Shown: in pieces, positions 23,619 through 32,671 of the stretch
Layout of the letters: each line of letters opens with the position of its first letter
Position numbering within the stretch: position 1 is the stretch's first letter
NCBI GenBank assembly: GCA_964620555.1
Contig: CAZUGZ010000017.1
Location: 1-39,054, forward strand
From: JAPOQD01 sp964620555
Lineage (GTDB): Bacteria; Pseudomonadota; Gammaproteobacteria; Pseudomonadales; Halieaceae
Direction of reading: 5' to 3'
Length of the DNA stretch: 39,054 nt
Notes under the pieces: model-generated
What the model was told of the DNA's origin: nothing
Seen by the model: the letters and a program-made list of their open reading frames with translations, nothing else
The model's database searches: none
Program-made: the position numbers and the translations under genes

Positions 23619-24269
23619 TCAGTAACTGCCGGCGATCTGGTACAGGCGCGTGACTTCCCCCAGACCTTCGACTTCCAGGGTAACGACCAGCGCCTGGGGA
23701 GCGGGCGTGACACCCGTCTCCCGATAGTCTGTTCCCCAATTGACCGGCCAGCGCTGCGGGTCCCATTGCTGCGGTTCCAGCACCGCGCCGGCGGCCAGAA
23801 AGCCGATTTCAAAACGGGACACCGATTCCAGCAACGCCACCCGCTGCGGCTCGTTGACTCCGGTGCGGTCCAGCACCCCGTAGTGCTCCCGAAACAGCGT
23901 CTGGTCCTCCAGCAGATAGCGTACCCGCTGCAGGGTACTACGCGGAAACTGCTGCGGGTTGTGCCAGCCGGTGCGAGTGAAATTGAGGCTGCCGGCCGCC
24001 GATTCACCGCCCCACAGGGCGGGCTCCAACTCATCGAACTCATTGCGGACCGGCCGGTCGACAAACTGCCGCAGGTCTCGGGACAGGAACATCCACAGGC
24101 GATTGAGGGAATGAATCTCCGCCGTCGAACGGCGCAGTACCTCGATACCGGACACCAGGTTGCTGAAGGTCAAAAAAGCCGCAGTCAGGATCAACACCGT
24201 GATCACCATGGCGATCAGCACCTCCACCAGGGTGAAGCCCCGATTTCGCCCCCCCACGAGGCGCTTCAT
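23619..24269 (-). CDS. gspJ: Type II secretion minor pseudopilin GspJ
   Basis: 216 residues. A type IV-pilin-like N-terminus (basic MKRLVGGRNRG, cut before FTLVEVLIAM with Glu at +5) is followed by a long hydrophobic helix and a soluble domain, the size and place of GspJ. GspJ forms the pseudopilus tip with GspI and GspK. Its ATG overlaps the gspI stop (ATGA, 24266-24269). It is the last gene of the cluster: only 63 bp separate its stop from the convergent hydratase gene, leaving no room for gspK. Confidence 0.9.
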   Translation of the reverse strand: MKRLVGGRNRGFTLVEVLIAMVITVLILTAAFLTFSNLVSGIEVLRRSTAEIHSLNRLWMFLSRDLRQFVDRPVRNEFDELEPALWGGESAAGSLNFTRTGWHNPQQFPRSTLQRVRYLLEDQTLFREHYGVLDRTGVNEPQRVALLESVSRFEIGFLAAGAVLEPQQWDPQRWPVNWGTDYRETGVTPAPQALVVTLEVEGLGEVTRLYQIAGSY

Positions 24270-24655
24270 CGGGCAGTACCCGCGGCAAAACCGGTCAGGG
24301 TATGGAGCGGTTGTTCGTACCCGCTTTCGGTCAGCGCCACCCGCACCTCGATGCGGTAGAATTCCTCGATTTCGGTTTCGCTGCTGCTGACCCACCAGAA
24401 CCATTGTCGCCCCGCCATGCTGCTCTCCCCCTGCCGCTCACCCTGAAACAGCAGGTTGCCGGCGGAGGCCTCTATGCGGCTGCGTGCCAGTTGATTGCTC
24501 GCCACCCACTGGGCCACCGATTTATCGCGCAAATAGCCCACCCCATCCGACTGATTGGCGAAACTCATCAACAGGGCCGGCAGCAACAGTCCGGCGATGA
24601 GCAACGCCACCATTACCTCGATCAGGGTGAAGCCCCGCTCAGTGCCGCCGTTCAT
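24266..24655 (-). CDS. gspI: Type II secretion minor pseudopilin GspI
   Basis: 129 residues. The leader MNGGTERG is cut before FTLIEVMVALLIAG, giving the N-methylated pseudopilin helix with Glu5. The short soluble part (GYLRDKSVAQWVASNQLARSR) fits GspI, where W-A-NQL-is characteristic. It nucleates the tip complex with GspJ and GspK. GAGGAGGAAG lies directly before ATG 24655. It overlaps gspH by 17 nt and gspJ by 4 nt. Confidence 0.92.
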   Translation of the reverse strand: MNGGTERGFTLIEVMVALLIAGLLLPALLMSFANQSDGVGYLRDKSVAQWVASNQLARSRIEASAGNLLFQGERQGESSMAGRQWFWWVSSSETEIEEFYRIEVRVALTESGYEQPLHTLTGFAAGTAR

Positions 24656-25235
24656 CTTCCTCCTCACCCCAACGGCGCAGTTGCATTTGACCCAGCAGGT
24701 CCCAGTCCAGTTGCCACAGCAATTCATCGCTGCCGGCGCCGCGCCAGCGCAACACTCCGGGAGTGGCCTCACCGCTGCTGTAGTAGATCACCTGGGGCGG
24801 GTCCGAGACCTTTCGCTGTCTATCCAGCGGCAGCGGCGCGTCCTCGACTTCCAGTTCCAGCGCCAGACCCGACGGAAATTCCCGTTGCGGGAGCAGCAGT
24901 TCATCGTTGGCAAAGTGGACCCATTGCTGACCCTGGCGACGCAACCACTGGTAACGGTAGTGCGGCAGGCCGCCGTCCCCGGTCGGTTCAAGCAGCAGTC
25001 CAATGTCGAAACCACCCAGTTGTGCCTGGTCCATGGCGTATTCCGCCAGGCGCCTGAAATCGCCGACCGCGCCCTCTATCCGGTGGGTGCGACTGCCGGA
25101 GCTGACCGACAACCCGGCTATCGACACCAGCAAACCGACCACCACCAGTACCAGCAACAGTTCCAGCAGGCTGAACCCGGAACGGGGCTGTGCCCTCGCT
25201 GCCCACCTCGACGCGATATGAGGGCTACCTTTCAT
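24639..25235 (-). CDS. gspH: Type II secretion minor pseudopilin GspH
   Basis: 198 residues. The leader is unusually long (about 20 residues, MKGSPHIASRWAARAQPRSG) before FSLLELLLVLVVVGLLVSIA, and the processed protein has the GspH pattern AVGDFRRLAEYAMDQAQLGG. A shorter start is possible but no ribosome site decides. The C-terminus is rich in Glu and Arg. It overlaps gspG by 11 nt and gspI by 17 nt. GspH is a minor pseudopilin of the tip region. Confidence 0.88.
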   Translation of the reverse strand: MKGSPHIASRWAARAQPRSGFSLLELLLVLVVVGLLVSIAGLSVSSGSRTHRIEGAVGDFRRLAEYAMDQAQLGGFDIGLLLEPTGDGGLPHYRYQWLRRQGQQWVHFANDELLLPQREFPSGLALELEVEDAPLPLDRQRKVSDPPQVIYYSSGEATPGVLRWRGAGSDELLWQLDWDLLGQMQLRRWGEEEDERRH

Positions 25236-25650
25236 CCCAGTTGGCCAGGTCGGCGTTCTGCTCCTCCCCACCGGTCAAACCGTCGGCGCCCAGGGAAAAG
25301 AGGTCGAACTCACGCTGATCGCCGGGGCTGAGGTACAGATAGACGCGCCCCCATGGATCCCGTGGCAACCGTTCCAGGTAGCCGCCGCGCTTGAAGTTGC
25401 GCGGTTGGGGGTCCAGCGCCGAGGCCGTCACCAGCGCTTCCAGTCCCTGTTCGGTACTGGGATAGACATGATTGTCCAGCCGATACAACTTCAGGGCGCT
25501 CTCGATGCTGGCAAAGTCCGCGTAGACCTTCTGCACGCGGGCGGCGTCGGCCTGATTCAGTACCGTGGGGGCCACCACGCTGACCAGCAAACCGAGAATT
25601 ACCAGCACCACCAGTATTTCCACCAGGCTGAAACCCGCCAGTCGTTTCAT
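25225..25650 (-). CDS. gspG: Type II secretion major pseudopilin GspG
   Basis: 141 residues, the usual GspG size. A short leader MKRLAG is cut before FSLVEILVVLVILGLL. ALKLYRLDNHVYPSTEQGLEALV and the calcium-binding C-terminal part with FSLGADGLTGGEEQNADLANWDE are diagnostic. It polymerises to form the pseudopilus. Its ATG directly abuts the gspF stop, which fits coupled translation. Confidence 0.96.
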   Translation of the reverse strand: MKRLAGFSLVEILVVLVILGLLVSVVAPTVLNQADAARVQKVYADFASIESALKLYRLDNHVYPSTEQGLEALVTASALDPQPRNFKRGGYLERLPRDPWGRVYLYLSPGDQREFDLFSLGADGLTGGEEQNADLANWDER

Positions 25651-26868
25651 TCAATTCACCATCGTATTCAGTTCAAAAACCGGCAACAGTACCGCCATTA
25701 CCACCAGTAGCACCATGGCACCCATGAACACCACCATGGCTGGTTCAAAAACCGCCATGGTGGTACCCAGTGCCACCTCCAGCTCCCGTTCCTGATTGGC
25801 AGCGGAACGGGACAACATGGCTTCCAGTTCGCCACTGGCCTCGCCGCTGGCAGTCATGTGTACCATCATCGGGGGGAAGTGTCCGTTCTGGCGCAGCGCC
25901 CGGCTCAGGCTTGCACCCTCCTGCACCCGCTGCGCCACCTGGGCGCTGCCGTCGCGCAGAACCAGGTTGGACAACACCGCACCGGCAATCCGCAGTGACT
26001 CCAGCAGCGGCACCCCGCTGGCCATCAAAATGCTGAGTGTGGAGGCGAAGCGCGCCGTGTCCACCGCAATGATGAAGTTGCCGGCCAGCGGCAGCCGCAG
26101 CAACAGGCGGTGCCAGCGCCGCCGCAGCCCGGTATTCTTCAGCAACTGCCGGCAACCCAGACCCACCGCCGCCAACGCCACCAGCAACCAGAGGCCGGAC
26201 TCCCTCAGAAAATCGCTGGCGCCGATCATGCCCCGAGTCAACAGCGGCAATTCCCGGTTGCTATGGGCAAAAATGCCGACCAGTTCCGGCACCACGTAGA
26301 CCATCAACGCGACGATGACACTGAGCGCGACCAGCAGCAGTATCAGTGGGTAGATCATGGCCACCTGTATTTTTTGCCGGGTGTACTGCCGCTCCTCACC
26401 GTAGTCGGCCAGCCGCTCCAGCACCGGCCCCAGGAAACCGGCGTGTTCGCCAGCGGTCACCATGGCCCGATACATGTCATTGAAAACCTCGGGATATTCA
26501 GCCAGGCCATAGGCCAGACTGTGGCCCTCCGCTACCCGCGAGCGCACCTGTAACAACATGCCCTGGTGGCGGCTGTTGCGGCTCTGCTCGGCCACCGCCG
26601 ACAGGCAATCGTCCAGGGGCAGGTTGGACTGTACCAGGGTTGCCAATTGGCGGGTCATCAGGGCCAGGTCGGCGGCGCGCACCCGCGGGCGAAAAAGCGC
26701 CCACATGCGCCGTTCCCCGCTTTGCTGCCGGGCAGCCTGGTCCACCGCCACCGGACGCAGCAGCCGAATGCGCAGGTTGCTGCGAATCTGGCGCTCGGAA
26801 TCCCCCTCCATGACCCCTTTGACCAGCCTGCCGGTAGTGTCCAGCGCGCGATATCGATAGGCAGGCAT
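25651..26868 (-). CDS. gspF: Type II secretion inner-membrane platform protein GspF
   Basis: 405 residues. The start MPAYRYRALDTTGRLVKGVMEGDS is typical of GspF/PilC. Two related cytoplasmic helix bundles (LATLVQSNLPLDDCLSAVAEQ and LSILMASGVPLLESLRIAG) alternate with three membrane segments, the last near the C-terminus. GspF links the ATPase GspE to the platform. ATG 26868 follows the gspE stop by 7 bp; a longer frame to 26946 lies within gspE and is rejected. Confidence 0.95.
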   Translation of the reverse strand: MPAYRYRALDTTGRLVKGVMEGDSERQIRSNLRIRLLRPVAVDQAARQQSGERRMWALFRPRVRAADLALMTRQLATLVQSNLPLDDCLSAVAEQSRNSRHQGMLLQVRSRVAEGHSLAYGLAEYPEVFNDMYRAMVTAGEHAGFLGPVLERLADYGEERQYTRQKIQVAMIYPLILLLVALSVIVALMVYVVPELVGIFAHSNRELPLLTRGMIGASDFLRESGLWLLVALAAVGLGCRQLLKNTGLRRRWHRLLLRLPLAGNFIIAVDTARFASTLSILMASGVPLLESLRIAGAVLSNLVLRDGSAQVAQRVQEGASLSRALRQNGHFPPMMVHMTASGEASGELEAMLSRSAANQERELEVALGTTMAVFEPAMVVFMGAMVLLVVMAVLLPVFELNTMVN

Positions 26869-26875
26869 GGCAATC

Positions 26876-28345
26876 TCAAGCTGCGGAGATAACCCGCATG
26901 ACCTCCTCGAGGCTGGTTTCACCATCGAGAATCCGCCGCTGGCCATGGGCAGAAATGTCCTCGGCCCGGAGCCGGGCCTGGCTCAGCAGTTCCCGCTCGC
27001 CGGCGCCGGCGTGCAACAATTCCCGCAGGGCATCGTCCAGTTCGATCAATTCGTAGATACCGGTGCGACCGCGATAACCGGTTTGATTGCAACTGTCACA
27101 GCCGCCGGCACGGTACACCGCTTCGCTCTGCCCCTCGCCCAGCCCCAGCCACTGGGCCTCAGCGAGACTCAGCTGGTGAACCTGCCGACACTCCCGGCAC
27201 AACAGGCGCACCAGGCGCTGCGCCATCACCGCAATCAGGCTGGAGGAGAGCAGAAACGGCTCGATACCCATGTCCTGCAGGCGAACCACCGCGCCGATCG
27301 CAGTGTTGGTATGCAGGGTGGACAATACCAGGTGCCCGGTGAGGGAGGCCTGCACCGCGATTTCGGCGGTTTCCAGGTCGCGGATTTCACCCACCATCAC
27401 CACATCCGGATCCTGGCGCAAAATGGCGCGCAGACCGCGGGCAAAGGTCATATCAACCTTGCTGTTGACCTGGATCTGCCCCACTCCGGGCAACGTGTAC
27501 TCGATGGGGTCCTCGATGGTGAGGATATTGCGGCTGCTCTCGTTGAGATGACTGAGGCCAGCGTAGAGCGTCGTGGTTTTGCCGGAACCCGTGGGCCCCG
27601 TCACCAGGATGATACCGTGGGGCTTTTGCAGACTGCGCAGATAGCCCGCGCGCACTGGCGGGTTCATGCGCAATTGGTCGAGCTGGAGGCGACCGGTAGC
27701 CTGATCCAGCAGCCGCAACACCACCCGCTCCCCGTGGGCCGAGGGAATGGTGGCGACGCGAATGTCCACTCCGCGACCGGCAATTTTCACCGAGATGCGG
27801 CCATCCTGGGGCACTCTCTTCTCGGCGATATCCAGTCTTGCCATCACTTTCAGGCGCGACACCAGCAACGGCGCCAACATGCGTTTGGGAGACAATACCT
27901 CGCTCAACACGCCATCCACCCGAAAGCGCACCGACAGATGCTCCTCGAAGGTCTCAAGGTGGATGTCCGAGGCCTTTTCGCGCACCGCCTGAGACAACAG
28001 GGCATTGATCAGGCGAATGACGGGTGCATCGTCCGCAGCGTCCAGCAGATCACTGGTCGCGGGAATCTCATCGGCCAGGCGGGACAGGTCGATATCGGCA
28101 CTGAGGTCGTCGGCAACCTGGGCGGCCTCGGTGTTGTCGCGCTGATAGGCCAGCGTCAGACGCCGCGAGAAATCGGACTCCGGCACCGACTGCAGGTGAA
28201 ACGGGCGACCCAGGTAGCGCCGCAATTCAGTCAGTATGCCCAGCGGCAGGGGGTGGTGATGCAATATCACCAGGGGCTCCGAATTGTGCAGCAGGACCCC
28301 GTTTTCCTGCGCATAACCAAACGGAAGCTGGCGAATCTCGTCCAT
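26876..28345 (-). CDS. gspE: Type II secretion ATPase GspE
   Basis: 489 residues. GspE is the cytoplasmic hexameric ATPase that drives pseudopilus assembly. Visible are Walker A GPTGSGKTT (250-258), the Asp box TIEDPIEY, Walker B DPDVVMVGEIRD (312-323), His box TGHLVLSTLHTN, and a zinc tetracysteine motif CREC (383-386)/CDSC (416-419). The N-terminal domain is comparatively short. ATG 28345 shares one base with the gspD stop (TGATG), so the start is well fixed; the longer frame to 28405 is not used. Confidence 0.97.
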   Translation of the reverse strand: MDEIRQLPFGYAQENGVLLHNSEPLVILHHHPLPLGILTELRRYLGRPFHLQSVPESDFSRRLTLAYQRDNTEAAQVADDLSADIDLSRLADEIPATSDLLDAADDAPVIRLINALLSQAVREKASDIHLETFEEHLSVRFRVDGVLSEVLSPKRMLAPLLVSRLKVMARLDIAEKRVPQDGRISVKIAGRGVDIRVATIPSAHGERVVLRLLDQATGRLQLDQLRMNPPVRAGYLRSLQKPHGIILVTGPTGSGKTTTLYAGLSHLNESSRNILTIEDPIEYTLPGVGQIQVNSKVDMTFARGLRAILRQDPDVVMVGEIRDLETAEIAVQASLTGHLVLSTLHTNTAIGAVVRLQDMGIEPFLLSSSLIAVMAQRLVRLLCRECRQVHQLSLAEAQWLGLGEGQSEAVYRAGGCDSCNQTGYRGRTGIYELIELDDALRELLHAGAGERELLSQARLRAEDISAHGQRRILDGETSLEEVMRVISAA

Positions 28346-30336
28346 CAGGGTGCCGGGTCGGTGGTCTGTTGCAGTTGTTCCAATTGCTGAATCTGCTCCT
28401 CCCACTCCGGTAACACGGGAATCTCCTCCGGCCCCAGGAAACTCACACCCGCATCCCGCTGCCGTTGCTGTTGGGCCTGGATGTAGCGGTACTTGCGGGC
28501 GGTGGCGCCATCCATCGCCGCTTCATCGCGGATGATGGTCGGCTTGATGAAAATCAGCAGATTGTTGCGCGTCACGGTGACCGAGTCGCTGCGAAACAGG
28601 CGCCCCAGCCAGGGAATATCTCCCAGCAGGGGCACCTTGCGCTGTACGTCCTGCAAGTCATCCTTGATCAGGCCGCCCAACACCAGGGTGCGCCGGTCCG
28701 CGGCCAATACCCGGGTCTGAATTTTGCGTTCGTTGGTGATGATGTCCGAGGCCAACGCGTTCAGACCGGTGAGGCTGGAGACTTCCTGTTGAATATCCAG
28801 TACCACCGAGTCGCCTTCGTTCACGTGGGGGGTCACGGTCAGGGTAATCCCCACATTCTCGCGCTGTATGGTCTGAAACGGGCTGTCGGGGGTGGTGGTG
28901 CCGCCGGTTCCGGTGTAGGAGCCGGTGACGAAGGGCACCTGCTGGCCCACGGTGATATAGGCTTCCTGGTTGTCCAGGGTCAACAGACTGGGGGTGGAGA
29001 GGATGTTGGCGTTGGTTTGTGAGCGCAGCGCATCGAGCACCACCACGATATCCAGGCTCTCATCCAGTTGCCCCCATCCCAGGGTGGTTCCGGGTGTGCC
29101 GGCCAGAGAGGCCAGCAGGTCGCTGCGGTCAAAATCCTCAAAACTGTCGCCGTTGCCATCCGCGTCATCGGGCAGTATCGCCCCGGCCAGACCCGCTCCG
29201 CGATCCGAGCGACCGGAAATGTTGGAGCCAAAACTGCCGTTGTTGTTGCGGAACAGCCACTGTATGCCCAGATCCTGGCCGTCAATGAGGTCCAGTTCGG
29301 TGATGATCGCCTCCACCAGTACCTGGGCGCGGCGAATGTCCAGGCGCTGAATCACCGCCTCCAGCGACTTCATCTCAGCGGCCTCTGCAGTAATGACCAG
29401 GGAATTGGTGCCCTCGTCGGCCTCGATGGTCGCAGTGGAACCGCCGACCTGTTTGCCGGAGGCATCGGCCCGCAGTTTGTCGAGGTTCTGCATGACCTTG
29501 CTCAATACTCTGGCGATGTCGACGGCGGAGGCGTATTCCAGGTATATCACCTTGACGTTGCCGCTCTGTTCCAGGGGGGTATCGAGATGCCGGATCAGAC
29601 TGCGCATGCGCCCCCGTTCCAGTTCGTCGCCATTGACCAGCACACTGTTGCTGCGCTGATCGGCCACCACCAGCACCTCGGGCTGGACTGCGCCGGACTG
29701 CTGGGCTTCCACCTTGTTGAGTTCGTTGAGCAGGCGCACCACATCATCGGCCGAGGCAAACTTCAGGCTGATGATATCGGTCTCCTGCACCGCCTGCTGG
29801 TCCATGCGATCGATGATTTTTCGAATGCGCTCAATATTGGCGGCGACATCGGAAATGATCATGGCATTGGCGGGGGCGTAGACCGCCATGTGGGCCTGTT
29901 GCGGCGCCAGGGGGCGCAACACCGGCAACAGTTTTGTCGCCGAGATATTTTCCAGGTGAATGACCTGGGTAATGTACTCGTCAGTGGGGTCGAGTTCGCC
30001 GTCCTGAACCCGCACCGAGGATGAGCGGGCATCCTTCGAGGGAATCACCCGCACCACATTGCCACTGCGCACCGCGGTGTAGCCGTGCACATCGAGAATC
30101 GACAGGAACAGATCGTACAGTTCATCATTGGTCACTGGCCGGTTCGACACCACCTTGACCTGGCCCTTTACCTTGGGGTCCACCACGATGGTGGTATCGG
30201 TGGCCTCGGCCACAAACTGGATCAGTTCCTGGATGTCGGTTTCCCTGAGATTGACAGTCCAGTCCTGGCTCACAGCGAGTGCCGTCCACAGCGACAGCGC
30301 CAGGCCCAGGATTCGCCGCAAGCTCTTTACCCGCAT
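28345..30336 (-). CDS. gspD: Type II secretion outer-membrane secretin GspD
   Basis: 663 residues. A signal peptide (MRVKSLRRILGLALSLWTALAVS) is followed by N0-N3 domains starting at WTVNLRETDIQELIQFVAEATDTTIVVDP, with repeated N-domain motifs (VIHLENISATKLLPVLRPL; VIYLEYASAVDIARVL). The secretin barrel contains VGQQVPFVTGSY, ENVGITLTVTPHVNEGD and KVPLLGDIPWLGRLFRSD. It forms the outer-membrane channel. The C-terminus (VLPEWEEQIQQLEQ) could dock a pilotin. ATG 30336 has AGAAGG 10 nt upstream. A perfect -35-like TTGACA lies at 30426-30431 (minus) but no -10 fits. Confidence 0.97.
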   Translation of the reverse strand: MRVKSLRRILGLALSLWTALAVSQDWTVNLRETDIQELIQFVAEATDTTIVVDPKVKGQVKVVSNRPVTNDELYDLFLSILDVHGYTAVRSGNVVRVIPSKDARSSSVRVQDGELDPTDEYITQVIHLENISATKLLPVLRPLAPQQAHMAVYAPANAMIISDVAANIERIRKIIDRMDQQAVQETDIISLKFASADDVVRLLNELNKVEAQQSGAVQPEVLVVADQRSNSVLVNGDELERGRMRSLIRHLDTPLEQSGNVKVIYLEYASAVDIARVLSKVMQNLDKLRADASGKQVGGSTATIEADEGTNSLVITAEAAEMKSLEAVIQRLDIRRAQVLVEAIITELDLIDGQDLGIQWLFRNNNGSFGSNISGRSDRGAGLAGAILPDDADGNGDSFEDFDRSDLLASLAGTPGTTLGWGQLDESLDIVVVLDALRSQTNANILSTPSLLTLDNQEAYITVGQQVPFVTGSYTGTGGTTTPDSPFQTIQRENVGITLTVTPHVNEGDSVVLDIQQEVSSLTGLNALASDIITNERKIQTRVLAADRRTLVLGGLIKDDLQDVQRKVPLLGDIPWLGRLFRSDSVTVTRNNLLIFIKPTIIRDEAAMDGATARKYRYIQAQQQRQRDAGVSFLGPEEIPVLPEWEEQIQQLEQLQQTTDPAP

Positions 30337-30461
30337 AGCGCACCAACCTTCTGCTGCGAACGCCGATACGCTCGCTACGAACCTGGGTGAGATATGCGAG
30401 TTTACCTTGTGCAAAATGCAACTCCTGTCAACCGGATCAATGCAATCACCTGCCTACCCGG

Positions 30462-31463
30462 TCAGTCCGCTGCAAAGCTGACTTCGATGTTGAACCGTTC
30501 TCCGTCCCGCTGCAACTCGATACTGGCCTCGGTGGCCTCGCGCATGACCCGATACAACTCCATGGCCTTGCCGGGTCCGGTCAGTTCTATGCCGTTGACG
30601 CCGGTAACCAGATCTCCGGTCCTGAAGCCCAGTTGCTCCAACTGGGCCCGGTCCCGGCCGGGGCTGACCCGGTAACCCAGCAACTGATCGTCCTGCCAGA
30701 CCGCGGCGACGTTCACCACGTCCGCCAGCGATTGCGGATCCCGGTAGAGTCGCCGCCGCAGGTTCCCGGCCAGGCGGCTGAGCTCCGGATTATTCCGCTG
30801 GTCAGTGGTGGTCGGGGACCGCGGCTGGGGTGGCGCTTTGGGGACGGCGCCGTTCGCCTCGTACAGCGGCAACAACTCATAGTTGCCGTTGTGGTTCAGT
30901 ATCACCCCCGTGGACCGGATTCCGGCCACCGTCACCGCACCGCTCAGCGGCAACCTGTCTCCCGTGGAATACTGTTGCTGTTGCTCCCGGATTTCGATGA
31001 TTGCCACCGCGGCCGGTGCCTGGCTGGAGGCGACCACTCCCCGCAACCTGAGTGGCAGCCGGGTCGGTCTGGCGCGTTCCCCAATGACATCATCGGTGTG
31101 GCTGGATTGCACCGTCGTCTGTTCCGCACCGGCCGGTACCTCAGCCAGCGCACCGAACAGGTTCCAGGCCAGCAGCCGGTCGAGGTCCACCGCAACCGCG
31201 GTCGCGGCGCCGGTATCGGCCTGCAGGGGATTGACCAGGTCAGTCACCGGATCGGCCTGCGTCGCCGGTGGCAGCAGCCGCCAAAGCAGACCAGCCAGGA
31301 TGAAAATCGACCAAAGCGCTGCCAGCCCCAGTGACAGCGTGCGCAGACGCGCGACCCGGCGCGGCTGAGCCAGGGCATAGAGGCGGGCATGGAGGTCGTC
31401 CCAGTTGCGCTCCAGTTTGTCACCAACGGTAGCCAGCCATTCGCTTTGCAATGGGTTCGCCAC
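30462..31463 (-). CDS. gspC: Type II secretion protein GspC with PDZ domain
   Basis: 333 residues. After a cytoplasmic N-terminus comes one membrane segment (LGLAALWSIFILAGLLWRLL, about 45-64), the homology region with WNLFGALAE and LRLRGVVASSQAPAAVAII, a proline-rich linker, and a C-terminal PDZ domain (YRVSPGRDRAQLEQLGFRTGDLVTGVNG). GspC couples the inner-membrane platform to the secretin. It begins with GTG at 31463, close to an AAAGGGG-type ribosome site. It is the first gene of the gsp cluster, behind a strong promoter at 31491-31519. Confidence 0.93.
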   Translation of the reverse strand: MANPLQSEWLATVGDKLERNWDDLHARLYALAQPRRVARLRTLSLGLAALWSIFILAGLLWRLLPPATQADPVTDLVNPLQADTGAATAVAVDLDRLLAWNLFGALAEVPAGAEQTTVQSSHTDDVIGERARPTRLPLRLRGVVASSQAPAAVAIIEIREQQQQYSTGDRLPLSGAVTVAGIRSTGVILNHNGNYELLPLYEANGAVPKAPPQPRSPTTTDQRNNPELSRLAGNLRRRLYRDPQSLADVVNVAAVWQDDQLLGYRVSPGRDRAQLEQLGFRTGDLVTGVNGIELTGPGKAMELYRVMREATEASIELQRDGERFNIEVSFAAD

Positions 31464-31473
31464 CCCTTTCCAA

Positions 31474-31531
31474 CCCCCAACGGCCTGTGAATTATAGGGG
31501 CGCGGCGATCAATAGTGAAATCAGTTGGGGG
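31474..31531. promoter_or_regulatory. gspC promoter flanked by an 8-bp inverted repeat
   Basis: On the minus strand TTCACT (31514-31519, 4/6) and a perfect TATAAT (31491-31496) are 17 nt apart; the start would be near 31484, 21 nt before the GTG. The arms CCCCCAAC (31474-31481) and GTTGGGGG (31524-31531) flank the promoter with centres 50 bp apart, close to five helical turns. The promoter is well supported; the operator role is conjecture. Confidence 0.6.
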
Positions 31532-31561
31532 ACAACGCCGGTAGAGGACACCTCGCTGGTT

Positions 31562-32671
31562 TCAGCCTACCCGATGGCGCACGATCAGCACTGCACCACC
31601 CAAGGTACCCAGGCTGATCACCAGCATGGGCCACAGATTGGCAAGGATTTCCATCGCGGACATGGACTTGAGAAAACTGCCCAGGACGATCACCAGGATG
31701 TGCTTCAGGGGATTCATCTGCGCCAGGTAACGCATGTAGTCCGGCATGTTGTCCACCGGAGTCAGAAACCCGCTGGTCAGCATCATCGGTACCACCAGGG
31801 CAAACATTCCCAACAGCGCCTGCTGCTGGGTGGAGCAGCAGGCAGATACCGCCAGCCCGATACCGGCAACGGCAAATACAAAGACCACCAGGGAGGTGAA
31901 CAGCAGCAACAGGTTACCCGTCATCGGCACCTGGAAGGCGAATACCACCAGCGTCAATATCAGCAGCGAGGAAAACAAACCGGAAAACACCGCCGGCAGC
32001 AATTTGCCGAAGATGATCTGCAGGGAGGTGAGCGGGGATACCAGCAACTGCTCGAAGGTTCCCAGTTCCCGGTCGCGGGCGATACTGAGTGAAGAGATCA
32101 GCATGGTGGGCAACATGGCCAGGGTCGCCACCATTGCCGGCAGGATAAACATGCGGTACTGCAGGTTGGGATTGAAGCGGTGCCGCACCACGACCTGGGG
32201 CGGCGGCCTGATGTCGGTCCGGGTCTCAGCCAACTCCATTTGCAAATCGGCGGCGATAGTGCGGATATAGGAAAAGGCGACCTGTCCGGCATTGGCCCGG
32301 CGGCCATCGACTATCATTTGCAGCCGGCCCGGCTGACCAGCCTCGATACGGCGGGAAAAATCGGCGGGAAAATGCACCGCGAGCAGAATCTGCCGCCGTT
32401 CAATCAACTCATCGAGTTGCGCCGTGGAAGCGACCGGAACCAGGCTTTCCACAAAGCTGGCTGCCTCCAGGCGCTGCAGCAGTTCCCGGGACCAACGACC
32501 ACCATCGGCGTTGATCACCCCCAAATCCGCATTGTGGATCTCCATGGTGGCCGCGTACGAAAATACCACCAACTGAAACACCGGTGCGGCCAGTAAAATC
32601 CGCCGCGATCCGGGGTCGCGCATCAGGGCGATGAACTCCCTGGCCATGGCGTGGCCAAGAGACCCGAGCAT
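31562..32671 (-). CDS. ybhR: ABC-2 type exporter permease YbhR-like
   Basis: 369 residues, equal in length and order to E. coli YbhR. N-terminal membrane helix, a large periplasmic domain (NADLGVINADGGRWSREL; AVHFPADFSRRIEAGQP), then five helices with the ABC-2 signature LSIARDRELGTFEQLLVSPLTSLQIIFGKLLPA and SACCSTQQQALLGMFALVVPMMLTSGF. It pairs with YbhS to form the membrane part of an exporter. ATG 32671 overlaps the previous stop by one base (TGATG). The frame stays open to 33184 but that part lies inside ybhS and is rejected. Confidence 0.92.
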   Translation of the reverse strand: MLGSLGHAMAREFIALMRDPGSRRILLAAPVFQLVVFSYAATMEIHNADLGVINADGGRWSRELLQRLEAASFVESLVPVASTAQLDELIERRQILLAVHFPADFSRRIEAGQPGRLQMIVDGRRANAGQVAFSYIRTIAADLQMELAETRTDIRPPPQVVVRHRFNPNLQYRMFILPAMVATLAMLPTMLISSLSIARDRELGTFEQLLVSPLTSLQIIFGKLLPAVFSGLFSSLLILTLVVFAFQVPMTGNLLLLFTSLVVFVFAVAGIGLAVSACCSTQQQALLGMFALVVPMMLTSGFLTPVDNMPDYMRYLAQMNPLKHILVIVLGSFLKSMSAMEILANLWPMLVISLGTLGGAVLIVRHRVG

